From NCBI GenBank assembly GCA_013115125.1, contig JABANN010000010.1:62001-126000 (forward strand): a stretch of DNA of 64,000 nt. Direction: 5' to 3'. The stretch comes from Perkinsus olseni (Eukaryota > Perkinsozoa > Perkinsida). A program made the translations under genes and the position numbers. The stretch's first letter is position 1, and the number at the start of each line of letters is the position of its first letter. The notes under the pieces were generated by a model, which saw nothing but the letters and a program-made list of their open reading frames with translations, was not told the DNA's origin and ran no database searches. Below are positions 44,301 through 54,419 of this stretch, one piece after another.

Positions 44301-45446
44301 CTTGTCGAGAGCAGTCGACCCCCGACGCGGGAAAATCGGGTTCCGGACAGACGACCGTCGCCTTTGTGGCCTAGAGCTCATCAGCTGTGGCTCCTGGTCT
44401 GTGGCAACGTCTACCTCTGCCGACACCGCCCCTGTGAAATAGCAACGACTAGTTACTCCAAGTCGAAGGCGTTCCTTGACCACTTGCGATTCACAAATCC
44501 TCGAACTCCAGTTTCGCACGGAGAGCGCTAACTGACTTCATGCACTGAGCCTTGCGTTGCAAATCGCTGGGGCCGACCCTACCGACCTCGAGTTACTTCA
44601 AAACGAGGAGAGGCCCATTGTTAGAGACTCAATGAGATCGATCAAAAAAAACATCTTTTCATTGCCGGCAGAAGATTCCACCATCCCACCACCTCGCTCA
44701 TCCGTCCTGTATGAATTTTCGCACTGCGTAGACTTCTCATAGCTGTCAATTATGTCAGCAGGGCCCTTTTGAGCAGATAAACCATCTCCCAGAGACGTCA
44801 TGCCACTGGTCCTCTCAGAGTCGATCCGGACCACCGACTGCGAAGTTACTAACGAGAGTAGCCGATCGACGCTGAGGATAAATCCCAAGTAACTCTACCG
44901 GTCTCTAATTTTGGTTTCCGAAATATAAGGGCTTTTACTCTGCTCGCCCCTTCCGGGGTTGTTTTGCTATCTGACGACACAGCATATCCGCCAGGAAAGC
45001 GATGAAATATTGTCAAGAGAGCGCCGATCGGCATAGCCGACACTCTGTATCCCCTAACGGAAGCAGACTGAAGTCCAAAAGCGTCTAAACAGGTTCCTCA
45101 ATCTCTCACTCCCCTTTGCCGCAGAGATATCGATGCTCTCGAGACTCGCGAGCTGTTCATCAATGGTCAACGTCTCTTTCAAGATCTGAGCTCGAAAATG
45201 GAGCGTTATACGCGAATACGAAATACATCCTGGATCCGTCGATCGATGCAACTCGAGGAAGCGTTACGGCTTTCTGCAAGGGCCGATGACCTAAGGTGGG
45301 ATGTTTTGGATCTTTCACGGTTGACCTGAAAGAACGCACCTCACTCTGCTTGCTCGAAGTTTCCTCAGCTCTTCAACCCTCTTCCTTTGAGCCTCGACCG
45401 CCCTTCGATCTATACCACCGGCGTTAACTCCAGAGAATGCTTCCAT
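41326..45446 (-). CDS. DYNC1I: Cytoplasmic dynein intermediate chain (WD-repeat)
   Basis: Cargo- and light-chain-binding subunit of cytoplasmic dynein. The start exon (45446) gives MEAFSGVNAGGIDRRAVEAQ then RKRVEELRKLRASR, the helical N-terminus that binds dynactin p150 in animals. An exon near 44100-44300 has ILTEEEKENICKQRDFEEFL and QRASKIVEKAIG, matching LTEEEKQQILHSEEF of IC74. WD repeats follow on many short exons: TDVRWHSGVPELFIAAGG, PTVFVWSLAMPKRPEFLL, IYLGGSVSGSVLIWDTRA, HTQAICGMEIVGTRNAHHVT with TVSSEGKVCLWS, DDLLASGSVDWTAKLWNMAG, TDVQWHPHHPAVLAASTVEG, and the last repeat RIAWSADGRLLLAGDAEGRV ending before TAG at 41326. Exon borders are approximate. Confidence 0.92.
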
Positions 45447-45582
45447 TCGGGAATTAATAACAGCCCACTTAACAGAGCCAAAGAGTACGCATTTTCGTCC
45501 AGCCAACTAACAACTGATTACAACGCAAAAGCTCAGGCAGTAGAAACAGCGAACTGATAAGGATTCACTCTGCCAGAGGTAC

Positions 45583-46304
45583 TCACAGGGCCGCTTGCAT
45601 CTTGCCTAGAACCTGAGTCGCGATCAACTCCGTCGCCCTGGAGTACCACCGATATCATCAACATTCGAACGCGCCCCTCAATACTTTCTCAGCTTCTTCA
45701 GGAGTTACCATCTCCTTAGCACTAGCAGGAAACTTGAGACCCAACGTATCGTTGGTGTACCGCGGGATCACATGAACATGAACATGCGGAACCTGAGCTT
45801 GCAACGGTAGCGGAGAGACGAAAAACTCCGTAATCAGAAATCACCTCCTGTCCGGAGCACTTCCCGTTGTTTTGACAGATGTTGAGTCCATCGGCGCCAG
45901 TGCCTAGAAGAAATAGATCTCTATCCAAGTTGCGCATCCATCAGTTCGTAGTACCTTCTTTGACCGCCTTGGCAAGCTTAGGAAGATCAGCCAGGAAGGC
46001 CGCGGCCACATCTGCGGGCATAGCGTCCATCGTGGCATACCTGAGGTGGAAGGGCTTCAATGCCAGATGTGTTGGGTGAACACAGTACCCCTCAACCTTC
46101 GGTAGCAGCAAGGCATGACCTTCAGTCACCGGAAATGCGTCCAATATGGCGAGTGAATGCTCGGTCTCAAAAATCTTATGGCAGGGTATCTAGTAATTGT
46201 GAACGATGGGTCTCCTCGATCACCTTCCAACCTGCATGGTGCAATACCTCGCCTCGAATAATCTTGGCAAAAATATTGTCGTGATCGTATTCTGCGCCTG
46301 ACAT
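45583..46304 (-). CDS. Histidine-triad (HIT/HINT-like) nucleotide hydrolase
   Basis: Small nucleotide-binding hydrolase of the HIT superfamily, Hint/HITA type. Exon 1 (46248-46304) encodes MSGAEYDHDNIFAKIIRGE; a 58-nt intron follows; exon 2 reads IPCHKIFETEHSLAILDAFP, VTEGHALLLPKVEG and, farther on, DGLNICQNNGKCSGQ. The catalytic triad HVHVHVIPR lies at about 45780, followed by PEEAEKVL and a last short exon GKMQAAL before TGA at 45583. An insert of about 20 residues (THLALKPFHLRYATMDAMP) sits between the second strand and helix. The gap to dynein IC on the same strand is 136 bp. Borders of the middle exons are approximate. Confidence 0.9.
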
Positions 46305-47054
46305 CTTCGTAAGAAGTCTTTGAAAACCCTTCAGAGTATAATAAGGAAGTCTGGATATTTTTCCAAACGGGAAATTTCATTCCGCCACAGCCGACTGACT
46401 ACGACACAGTAATGTCCGAATGTACACAACTCGGTATCTTGCTACTCGTTACGAAACATTTTGCTCGCTGTGCGAGCCCTGAGCAAATTGTGATAGCGGG
46501 CCGGGCTATTGTTGCTTCAGATGCTGAAGGCACAATGACTCATAAGGTGAGCTATTTTGTGGCCAGGAAGAGCTGCGTAACAGTCTTTGTTGATATCGGA
46601 GGAAAGGGAACGGCGAAAGAAAGAATTCTATGGTCGATGCAGGGCTCGAACCTGCGACCCTCGCGTTATTAGCACGATGCTCTAACCGACTCTCAGCGGG
46701 AACGAGCTAAAACGACCCCTGTTATGGACCGCTCTCAAGCGGCTCGGAAGCGGCGAGCGCGCTTGCACATTAATACAATCTCGACCGGTTAGGTTCTATC
46801 GGAGTGACCTTATATGTGAAAAGTGCCTCGATTACCTTCATTCCTACCAGTATAAGCTTACTTAGAGGCAAACGCCAAGATTATTGAGTAAACTGACCTG
46901 CTATAACAGGAATCCATCCGAGCACGAGAGCACATGCACGCGTGCAGGTTGCGCGGTGCAACACCAGTTAGGGAGACAGACTGCAGCGCACTGAATCACT
47001 TCGATGAGATAGATGTCCGCGAGCACTCGCGTAAAGGTAGAAGAAAGTTGAGAA
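46305..47054. other. Divergent intergenic region with a tRNA gene
   Basis: Between HIT (-) and the acyltransferase (+). Apart from the tRNA-Ile-like gene at 46631-46717, no feature is supported. Promoters of both flanking genes are expected at its two ends. Confidence 0.5.
46631..46717 (-). tRNA. tRNA-Ile (AAU) with an enlarged D arm, possibly intron-bearing or a pseudogene
   Basis: Read on the minus strand, the 3' two thirds are canonical: GAGC, anticodon arm with AAT (GTGCTAATAACGC), GGGTCG variable region, T arm GCAGGTTCGAGCCCTGC and acceptor ATCGACC plus A. The 5' acceptor half GGTCG pairs with CGACC. Between D-stem GCTC and the expected AGTCGGTTA loop lie 12 extra nt (GTTCCCGCTGAG), and there is one further T before the D stem. 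Removing these restores a normal tRNA-Ile. Acceptor pair 6-67 is mismatched. No TTTT run follows closely. Either an unusual D-arm intron, or a decayed copy. Confidence 0.75.
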
Positions 47055-48251
47055 ATGGCCAATCTTTCCCACCCTGAAGTTCGGAACGGCTCCTGGTCAC
47101 CAGAGGAGATCGCCAAACATGCTAATTACGCAAAGTTACAGGGTCCGGCTACTCTCCATCGGGATATCTTCCGGGCCGGAAGTTCCGGCACACTCCATTT
47201 TGTGTTAGATACACAGATGAATCCGCCCCAAGACTTCAAGCGACAGCTACTACTCGCCCTAGCACTATTTCTTCTTCCGACAGCGGTAGTTGGCGTCAAC
47301 CGCCGATCAGCTTTCTCAGGACTCGTTCTGTCATACCTAGTCTACTTCTTCGACGGATCGGAATACAAACCGTGGAGCAAGTAAGCAGATAAGAGCGGCG
47401 TCAATGGCTCCGCGTAGCGTTTCAACAGGTTCTGGCCTGCTTTTTACAAGCTCTTCCGGTGGTCCCACACGCGGAACTTGCATAGCTTCGCCACCAATGT
47501 TCAAACCGTATTTGTGAACAAGGGGACCCTAGTCAAGCACCCAAAAGTCATCTACTCCTTGCACCCTCACGGCGTCATGTCCATGTGCCATCCTCAAGCA
47601 TTCTTCAGCATTCCGCACGAGACGTGCAAGCTAGCCGCCTCAGTTTGCTTCAAGGTCCCGCTTATGAGAGAGGCCTACCTCTGGTCTGGCATGATCGATG
47701 CGGGACGCCCAACTTGCATGAAGGCCCTGGAACACGGTTTCAGCCTCACCATTGTCGTCGGGGGAACTCGCGAGCAGTTGATACCCTATTCTCCTACCCA
47801 TGATACGGCTTTATGCAAGTCAAGGAAGGGCTTCATCAAGCTGGCTAGAGATGCTGGCCGAATACCCATCGTTCCGTGCTATTCCTTCGGAGAGTCCATT
47901 GCCTACGGTAAGACTCGTCGACTCTGCGGGGATGATGCTGTACTCTCAGAGACGAGCGATTTCCTATTGCCGTTCCGTCGCTGGTTGCAACGCCGAATCG
48001 GTGTGGGTTGGGCCATAGCGAAGACTTGGCGCCCGAGGCGGCTCAAAGACTTTGTTCTCGTTGTGGGAACTCCTATCGAATGGGAGGAGGAGGACACAGT
48101 AGAAACTATTCACCGCAAGTGAGCGAGTCACCCCGCGGTTCTCGCCGACTTTCAGAGCGCATTCAGGTACATTACTGCGGTAAAAGATTTGTTCTATGAG
48201 CATCGCGGTCACTACGTTGAATACGCGGATCGAGAACTACTCATCAAGTGA
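47055..48251 (+). CDS. DGAT2-family acyltransferase (acyl-CoA:diacylglycerol/monoacylglycerol)
   Basis: ER enzyme that makes triacylglycerol or acylates a related alcohol. Three exons, 47055-47380, 47429-48118 and 48167-48251, with two 48-nt introns, encode 366 residues. A hydrophobic hairpin near residues 60-95 (LLLALALFLLPTAVVGV; SGLVLSYLVYFF) is the membrane anchor. The active-site motif is YSLHPHGVMSM (HPHG), followed by GMIDAGRPTCMKAL, IVVGGTREQL (family GGxxE), KSRKGFIKLARDAG and VPCYSFGES, all in family order. The last exon (YITAVKDLFYEHRGHYVEYA) matches the DGAT2 C-terminal helix with 'LF..HK..Y'. Substrate cannot be told from sequence. Confidence 0.95.
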
Positions 48252-48667
48252 TGCTCAACCCGCCGTGCACATTACTTTTAGATAGCGATTCTGTATCACT
48301 TCTCATCGTTTACCTGCAACGGTTGAGTTAACTTAGTTCATGGGAGACTGCATCTTAAGCCCCTCTGTCAGTCCAGAAACTTGTTTCCCAAGGAAGTCGC
48401 ATATGATGTTTGCTCATTACCAGCGACCGAACATGGGGTTCTCTTTTGTGGACCACGCAAGACATTCCAAGGTTTCTGCTTCTACGTATAACCGAAGGCA
48501 TCATTCGTTCAGACCGATCGTTCGCAATACCATGTCCAATTTAGCTTGGCAACAACTCTGCCTCGTCTCACGACCCGTTTGGTCCTCGACTCTCAACTCA
48601 ACATACCGCCCAGAGTAGGGTAACAACAGCGTTAGACATCATAAATTCATACAAACATGGAGCTCAC
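48252..48667. other. Convergent intergenic region
   Basis: Between the acyltransferase (+) and the Cys-rich protein gene (-). No coding signal, repeat or RNA gene seen. Confidence 0.5.
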
Positions 48668-50451
48668 TCAGCCGCCGCACCATAAGAGCCAGAATTTGCT
48701 GGCGGGTCCTCGTCAAACTCGAACCCGTCCCATTCGTTCGACACGCCCCCGGACCTGCGATCGCTTTTCCCGAATAACGAAGAGTTTCCTGAAACGAACC
48801 ACATATGCTCTACCTAAGGCCGCGGGTTTAAATCTCACCGAAGGCTGTTCTCAGTTTTGTTGCACCATGACCAAGCGTAGCCCCAGGAGAAGTCAAAAAG
48901 CGTCCTGCAGCCACGGCTGGCCCCTCTTCCCAAGCCACCACTCCCAAGAGCACTGCTGTAATCAAAACAATCATCAAGGAGAATGTACCCAGCAGGGAGG
49001 GGGAGTTCGTAGTCGGCACAGTCATCGATCCGCGGACTAAGATCAGACCAGGTTGCTGACTGGTCCGGTAGGCGCCTGCTCACCTCGCGGTAAGACGGAG
49101 TGCTGATCACCCTTCATTACGGTGGCAACCTACAGGGACAAGCTTCGACAAAGGGGGCGCTCCTGAGTACATCACCCCCTTGCTGTTCTTAGCTAGGTCG
49201 ATAACGACCCTTGTTGCTCGGACTGACTCGCGACATAGCGATCCCATCTCTTTGCCCTTTTCCACTTGCTCAGATAAGCACGCCAGCACTCCCCTGACAA
49301 GACAGTATCGTACTTGTCGACGTGCGCAAACTTCATACCGCTCCATGGTGTCTTCTGTCCCACAATATTGGGATATTGATACCGCACACACGAAGGGGAG
49401 TGATTTCTCGACCGATTTCACACAGCTTTTCGAGACTTCCTGCGCCCGGAGGCCCAAGCAGTGCAACCTGCGACAAGATCCCGCAACCATCCGCTAGATT
49501 TATTCGCCAACCTCGATTTCTGCATCCCCACAGTGATATCACTCTTGCCCACACTCGGTTCCTTGGGACATAGCTGAGCCACGTCTTTCTCGCAGGGGTC
49601 GTCCAAAGGAGGACCGTTCTTCATGATGAGCTTCTTAAAGAAATGCGGCTCGTCTCCACCAAATGGCTGAATAAAGTTCGAGTTTGGATTGTACATAATG
49701 CCTTATGCAGTGGACTGGGCAAGTGCCAAATTAGACGCCGGTCCTTTTTTCTTATCATTGAAGTTAATCCCTAGCAGATTCCAACGTTTTTCGCCGAAAA
49801 ACTCAGTACGGCGCTCCGTCATATCCTAGGATGCTGATCAACCGCAGTATTCTACTTTACAGTTCACGATTCTCGATTACGGTCTGAGAGCGATGCGAAC
49901 GGTAGTATTCAACACTACACGAAGTATTCCGACGCGCAACACCCTGGAGCCCAGACCAGTCTCACCGATGGATTGGCCCCCTGTCCCAGATCGTCGAGTA
50001 TATGACTGAGTAAAGAGTCCATAATCCCGTCCCCTGGCCCCATTGAACCATGCACAGGGAACAACTTGTTGATGTCGTCGAGAGGGATAGGAGGAGACGA
50101 CAGGGGCTGATGCGGATGACCATCCATTGACGAGGGTCCACCACCGCCAAGGATGTCTCCCAGGGGTATGAACTGATACAAGAGTGGATCTACTTCTCGA
50201 CAGCAAAGCGTAGTCGCACGGCCGCCCCATCTTCTATTACCCTCACGTGTACTCCTCTCCCCGCCGCTTGAGCCAACAAGAAAAGAGCCGCCAGACTTGA
50301 GATAGGAGAGCCCCTCGGATGAAGCATTTAGTAGCAACAAAGTCCTACCAGAGCCGATTCCAAAGAGGATGCGACCGCACGCTCCACGATCCGTCACGAG
50401 GATGGTGAAGTTCTCCGGTACGAAGGCTCCTTGGCGACCACCGGCGACCAC
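48668..50451 (-). CDS. GLG1-like Cys-rich single-pass membrane protein, spliced
   Basis: Probable Golgi/secretory protein. An exon ending about 49535 reads DDPCEKDVAQLC, and the next (about 49140-49390) EVCARRQVRYCLVRGVLACL then KGKEMGSLCRESV; the Cys spacing matches the Cys-rich repeat of Golgi apparatus protein 1. One transmembrane helix (LLGTFSLMIVLITAVLLGVV) follows near 48970, then a cytoplasmic tail ending EDPPANSGSYGAAAE before TGA at 48668. Upstream exons (about 49720-49830, GEKRWNLLGINFNDKKKGP, and 49920-50450, AFVPENFTILVTDRGACGRI) join in phase but are less certain members. No signal peptide is seen, so a further 5' exon is likely above 50450. Confidence 0.6.
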
Positions 50452-50470
50452 ATTTGACCGGTAATAGAAA

Positions 50471-50492
50471 GGTAGTTTCCTTTGAAACTACC
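50471..50492. repeat. Perfect hairpin repeat, 9-bp stem, 4-nt loop
   Basis: GGTAGTTTC, CTTT, GAAACTACC. It would form a stable stem-loop in RNA of either strand. It sits between the divergent Cys-rich gene and the FUSC gene, 29 nt left of another perfect palindrome. Confidence 0.7.
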
Positions 50493-50521
50493 CTTGAAAG
50501 GAATTGAAACCTTTTGAGCCC

Positions 50522-50544
50522 GTAATAGACCACTGGTCTATTAC
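50522..50544. repeat. Perfect palindrome, 11-bp arms, 1-nt centre
   Basis: GTAATAGACCA and TGGTCTATTAC flank one C. The sequence GTAATAG also starts at 50461, just left of the neighbouring hairpin. With a one-base centre it suits a dimeric protein-binding site or a cruciform better than an RNA hairpin. Confidence 0.7.
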
Positions 50545-51115
50545 GTGAAAACTCCTCCAGTTCTCCGGCCGGCTACATAAAAAATATGATAATTTCATGA
50601 CAAAGAAGTGGAAAAATGTGTTTCTCCCTCGAAGAGATAGAAGGGAAATACCACCAAGACCTGGGGATATGTTAGAGGTAACATGTTGACGATCACGCGT
50701 ACGTTCCTCGCGTGCAATCGATATCGCGTGGTCGTCAATACGTCCGGAAAAAGAGCTTGCACGGGGAATCGAACCTGTGCCGCCCGAGAGGAAGCGAAGT
50801 TGTAGCGATGCTCAGCGCACCCGTTGAGGCATTATATGAGCCTCGTGAAATGGAATTCGCCTGGTTTTACCGGGCATCCCGTAAGAAATGAAGCCGTAGG
50901 CTATCAGCTGGTGAGAATGCGTAGGGTCTGGCGTCGCACTGCTTTGATCCTTTCTTAGCTCTGTCCTTGTGTCGTGATGACGCTTCCGTCAGCTGTAATG
51001 ACTCGGGACCCAAATTTTGGGTGAGATTCTCTCGTGGGAGGATCTGCTCAGTAGGGGAGGTTAATCCGGTACACCGTCAGTCGTTGTCTTTTACGAAGCT
51101 CGACCTGATTCCCGC
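50545..51115. promoter_or_regulatory. Upstream region of the FUSC-like gene
   Basis: About 570 bp before the chosen FUSC start. On the minus strand 50755-50790 carries a perfect Pol III B-box-like GGTTCGATTCC, but no cloverleaf can be drawn. An additional 5' exon near 51000-51110 is possible but not shown. Confidence 0.35.
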
Positions 51116-53782
51116 ATGTCGCTGCCTAAGGAGCCTTCCTCGGTTTCAACCTATGCGCTGGCAAGTGCTTTATTCACAACTGCATGCGTGGCATTTGCCA
51201 CCATACCCTGCTATGCTTACCACTTGACGGACCCCGTGCTTATACCCAGACTGGTAATACGCAGTACTTGCCTCCCTCGAGTCTTGCTGTTGATTGTATC
51301 GATTGGCGCATCAATGTCGCAAACGCGAATACAAGTCCGTGCCTATTACTTTTTCTTCAGATGGTCGGAGCCGTGGTCTCCCAGGGAGCTATGATGGACA
51401 TTCGCGGCGCATCGATGTTCGGCCTCAAAGGCGTGATCTCCCTCACCCTTGCTTTCGGTATCGGCGAGGCTATGTACCAGATTGTCTTGGCTGTTTGCAA
51501 GTGCCTGAATGCTGAATATTCTCGTATTTGGGCGACGGTTGTTACCTACCCTTTCAGTCTCCTCTTCGCTCTGGGGACGCCAACAGTATACCTACGTCTT
51601 TGTATTTCGAGAAAGCTGCGCCGGAGACCCTCGTGGCTTACGTCATGGCTATCTATGCCTTCTGCATCCCCCTCGTGCTGTTGGGCATTCTCAAGTTCAC
51701 CGGTTTGCTTGTATCCTCTGGACCACCTGCCATGGTCAGGTTTGCTCATGAAGCTGCTAGATTCAACGGAGTCTTGACTGACTACTTTGTCAGCGGCGGT
51801 ACTCATAAAGAACTATTGGATGCTGCCGAGAAACGGTTCAATGGGATTTGTATAGCCATCGCTAAAAGCTCTCTCCCTCCAGATGTTGCCAACACCCTAT
51901 TCCACATGTCGGGAGAGCTATTCGCTTTCCATGAGAGTCTGACTGAAATGGGAGACTTCGAGCCCGCTATCGTTGAGCAAATGTGGAAGCCCATTGCCGG
52001 TGATCTCCTGGAGCTCAGAACTGACGTTGATTTGGTGCTGCGACAGACAGCTGAAGGCGACACTTCCGACGATGGCAAACTCTCTCAGAAGCTCAGAGAC
52101 TGCGAGGGAAGCTTGCTGAGCTCTTTGGACGATATCGGGATGGTGGTTGCGAGATGTGGCAAAGAGAATGGTCCGTCGACTTTCGATCGAAGTTATCCGC
52201 TTCCACTATGCTTTGGGCTCCTTGGTCTACTTCGCCTACCTTGTAGAAAAGTACAGAGAAGTCACCAAAGAGGCTCAGAAAACACGCGAAGGGGACAGCG
52301 AGGTGAGTTTTAAGGTTTCTTCGATCTTGACGGCGCCCGTTTCATCGAATGACAGAGATCTACTGACCGTGCTGCATACTGTTTCCCTTCTAGGTCCACC
52401 ATTACTTGCGTCCTATCACTGGTTTTGCTCATGCTGTAGCGGCTTGGTGGAAGAAGCCCCTGTTTGCCGATCTTGAGGGCAAGGCTGATCTGTGCCGTCG
52501 TTTAAGGTTCCCAGTCCGTTACAGTATCGCTCTCTTCTGTGTAGTACTACCCTTATCAGCATGGGCCAAGTACAGTGTGAACGTGAGGATGCATTGCTTC
52601 TGGTCTGTCGTACCTATCTACATGTGTTTCCTACCTACTCCTGGCGCCTCTCTCCTCAAGGGAACCCGTCGTGCGGCCGGCACCGTACTGGGAGCTGCCT
52701 GCGCGCTCATTTGCATCGCTGCGAATCCTCTTGACAAGGCCGCTTTGCTGCTGGAGCTACTCATTTTCAGCTTCCTGGGTCGCCTGGCGCGCGTGGCTGT
52801 GCCCTGGATCGACTATGCTGGCTTTGTTTTCCCCTTAACGTTTACTGTGGTTGGCTTTGGTTCCCTCTTGATACCTGGATCGCTGGGCTTCATGCTCTAC
52901 AACGCTTGTTGGCGTATTGTCTTTACTTTGAGTGGGATACTAATCGCCATGACTGGCAGTATCCTAGCCTTCCCCGAGTTCGCCTGTGATAAGCTTCGTC
53001 GTGCTTCCGGAAGAGTTCTTAAGGAAGTTGCAGACCAAGTCGAGCACCAGCTCAAACTCGTCGCCTCGTGCCAGCCCGGTGATGCCGTGCTGGTCACGGA
53101 AGAGGAGCTCACCAGTGGTGTGAAGGATCTTGGCTTGAAGGTTTACCAGTCCATCGCCCAGAGAGAGGCCCTTATGAGTGATGCCAGGGCCGAGATAGCG
53201 GTATTCAGCCCATTCACGAAACTGCTGGATATGAACCGTCGAGTCATGCTGGAACAAGAGCTCATTACCGAGTTGTTGCGAAATGCTCTGGTGCTGAGTA
53301 GCTCTCTGAGGTCTGCTGCGCCCTTCCTATCAGACCCAGCGGCAAGGAGAGCCTTGACCCCCCTTTTGAAGGCGGTAGAGGGCCTTCAGAAAGCTATGAC
53401 CCAATCTGCCAAGGCGATTTCGGAAGAAATCTGTGAAGATGAAAAGATGTGCATTCAGCCCGTTGTCGATAACGTCAACGTTCGCTTGCAACAATGCACT
53501 GATGTGATGGTGGAAGTGCGCAACAATTATCTCGCTGATATCCTGGATGGCCAAGGTGATCTACGTAAACTGAAGAGGGAGAGTGGATTCAGGATTTATC
53601 ATACCATATATGCTCTGACAGCCTTCGCTGAGAAGTGGAACACTCTGGAGCGTGGTCTTCTTGGTCGACAGATGGCTGGGGATGACTTGGCAGACGAGGT
53701 AGAACTGGACCAGATCCAGGCCACGAACCCTTCTCGAAGAGATTCTCTGAACTTGAGAAAGAACAAGTCAGCTCCTATGTAA
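51116..53782 (+). CDS. FUSC-like multipass membrane transporter
   Basis: Resembles the fusaric-acid-resistance/aromatic-acid exporter (FUSC) superfamily. Five exons: 51116-51253, 51361-51585, 51627-52155, 52193-52302 and 52394-53782; introns of 107, 41, 37 and 91 nt; 796 residues. There are two hydrophobic halves. The first has TYALASALFTTACVAFATIP, GLKGVISLTLAFGIGEAMYQ and IYAFCIPLVLLGILKFTGLL. The second has VRYSIALFCVVLPLSAWAKY, RMHC-FWSVVPIYMCFLP, GTRRAAGTVLGAACALICIA, FPLTFTVVGFGSLL and RIVFTLSGILIAMTGSIL. The motif KGTRRAAGTVLGAA is the family's 'R..Gt..G...' element. Each half is followed by a long amphipathic cytosolic region. Ends NLRKNKSAPM. Substrate unknown. Two apparent frame breaks vanish when the 41- and 37-nt introns are removed. 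Confidence 0.8.
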
Positions 53783-54419
53783 GGTTAGCCAGCGCAGTCG
53801 AGTCATTCGCCGCTCGCACTCGGTTTTGTACTCTTTGAGTCGAAGTGTAGAGCGGAGCACTCAGTTCCTCAGTAAATACCACTCTGCTGCCGCCGTTCAA
53901 TTCTAGCGTTGCAGCGAAAAACTCTTGAATTCGAACTCTTCACTGTTGCGTACGTTTAGTGTTACCACTTCATTCATAGGGTTTCTCTACTAACGTTGAT
54001 CATTTTTGTGTATTGCTAAGTGGGGAGGGACAAGGTTGGCGCGCGCGGACGGTGTTGAGAGGCAGCCGGTTGATACGCGCTTCGAAAGCCGGCGGCCTTA
54101 GGCCGCGACGGTTCAGAACAAGTACACGATCGTTCCCTATTCAATTACCCTACATCATGGCCGCATTGCATCATATGGAATTCGGCTCGCACTGGTCCGT
54201 TTATAAACTCTCCTTCATATTCTGACTTGTCCATTGGGGGGACCACGCAGCGTGGTTCGCGACATGAAGTGGAGAGCATCCGTTAGATATGTGTTGAGGA
54301 TGAATGCCGAAGCAAGTTCTCGTGAACTGAACAAGACTAATCACGTTTGGTTGGTGAGACCTTAGATAAAGTTTGGCGAAAACTAGCCGCTTGAGAAACG
54401 AGTCGTTTGAGCTATCAAA
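53783..54419. other. Convergent intergenic region
   Basis: Between the FUSC gene (+) and the first gene of the minus-strand block. No coding signal or RNA gene is supported. Confidence 0.5.

Noticed and set aside
50755-50830. tRNA-like T arm and B box on the minus strand.
   Set aside because: The T stem has a mismatch and an oversized loop, and no D arm, anticodon arm or acceptor can be drawn. At most a Pol III relic.
51586-52192. Two apparent frame breaks in the FUSC-like gene, suggestive of programmed frameshifting.
   Set aside because: Both vanish with canonical introns of 41 nt (51586-51626) and 37 nt (52156-52192).
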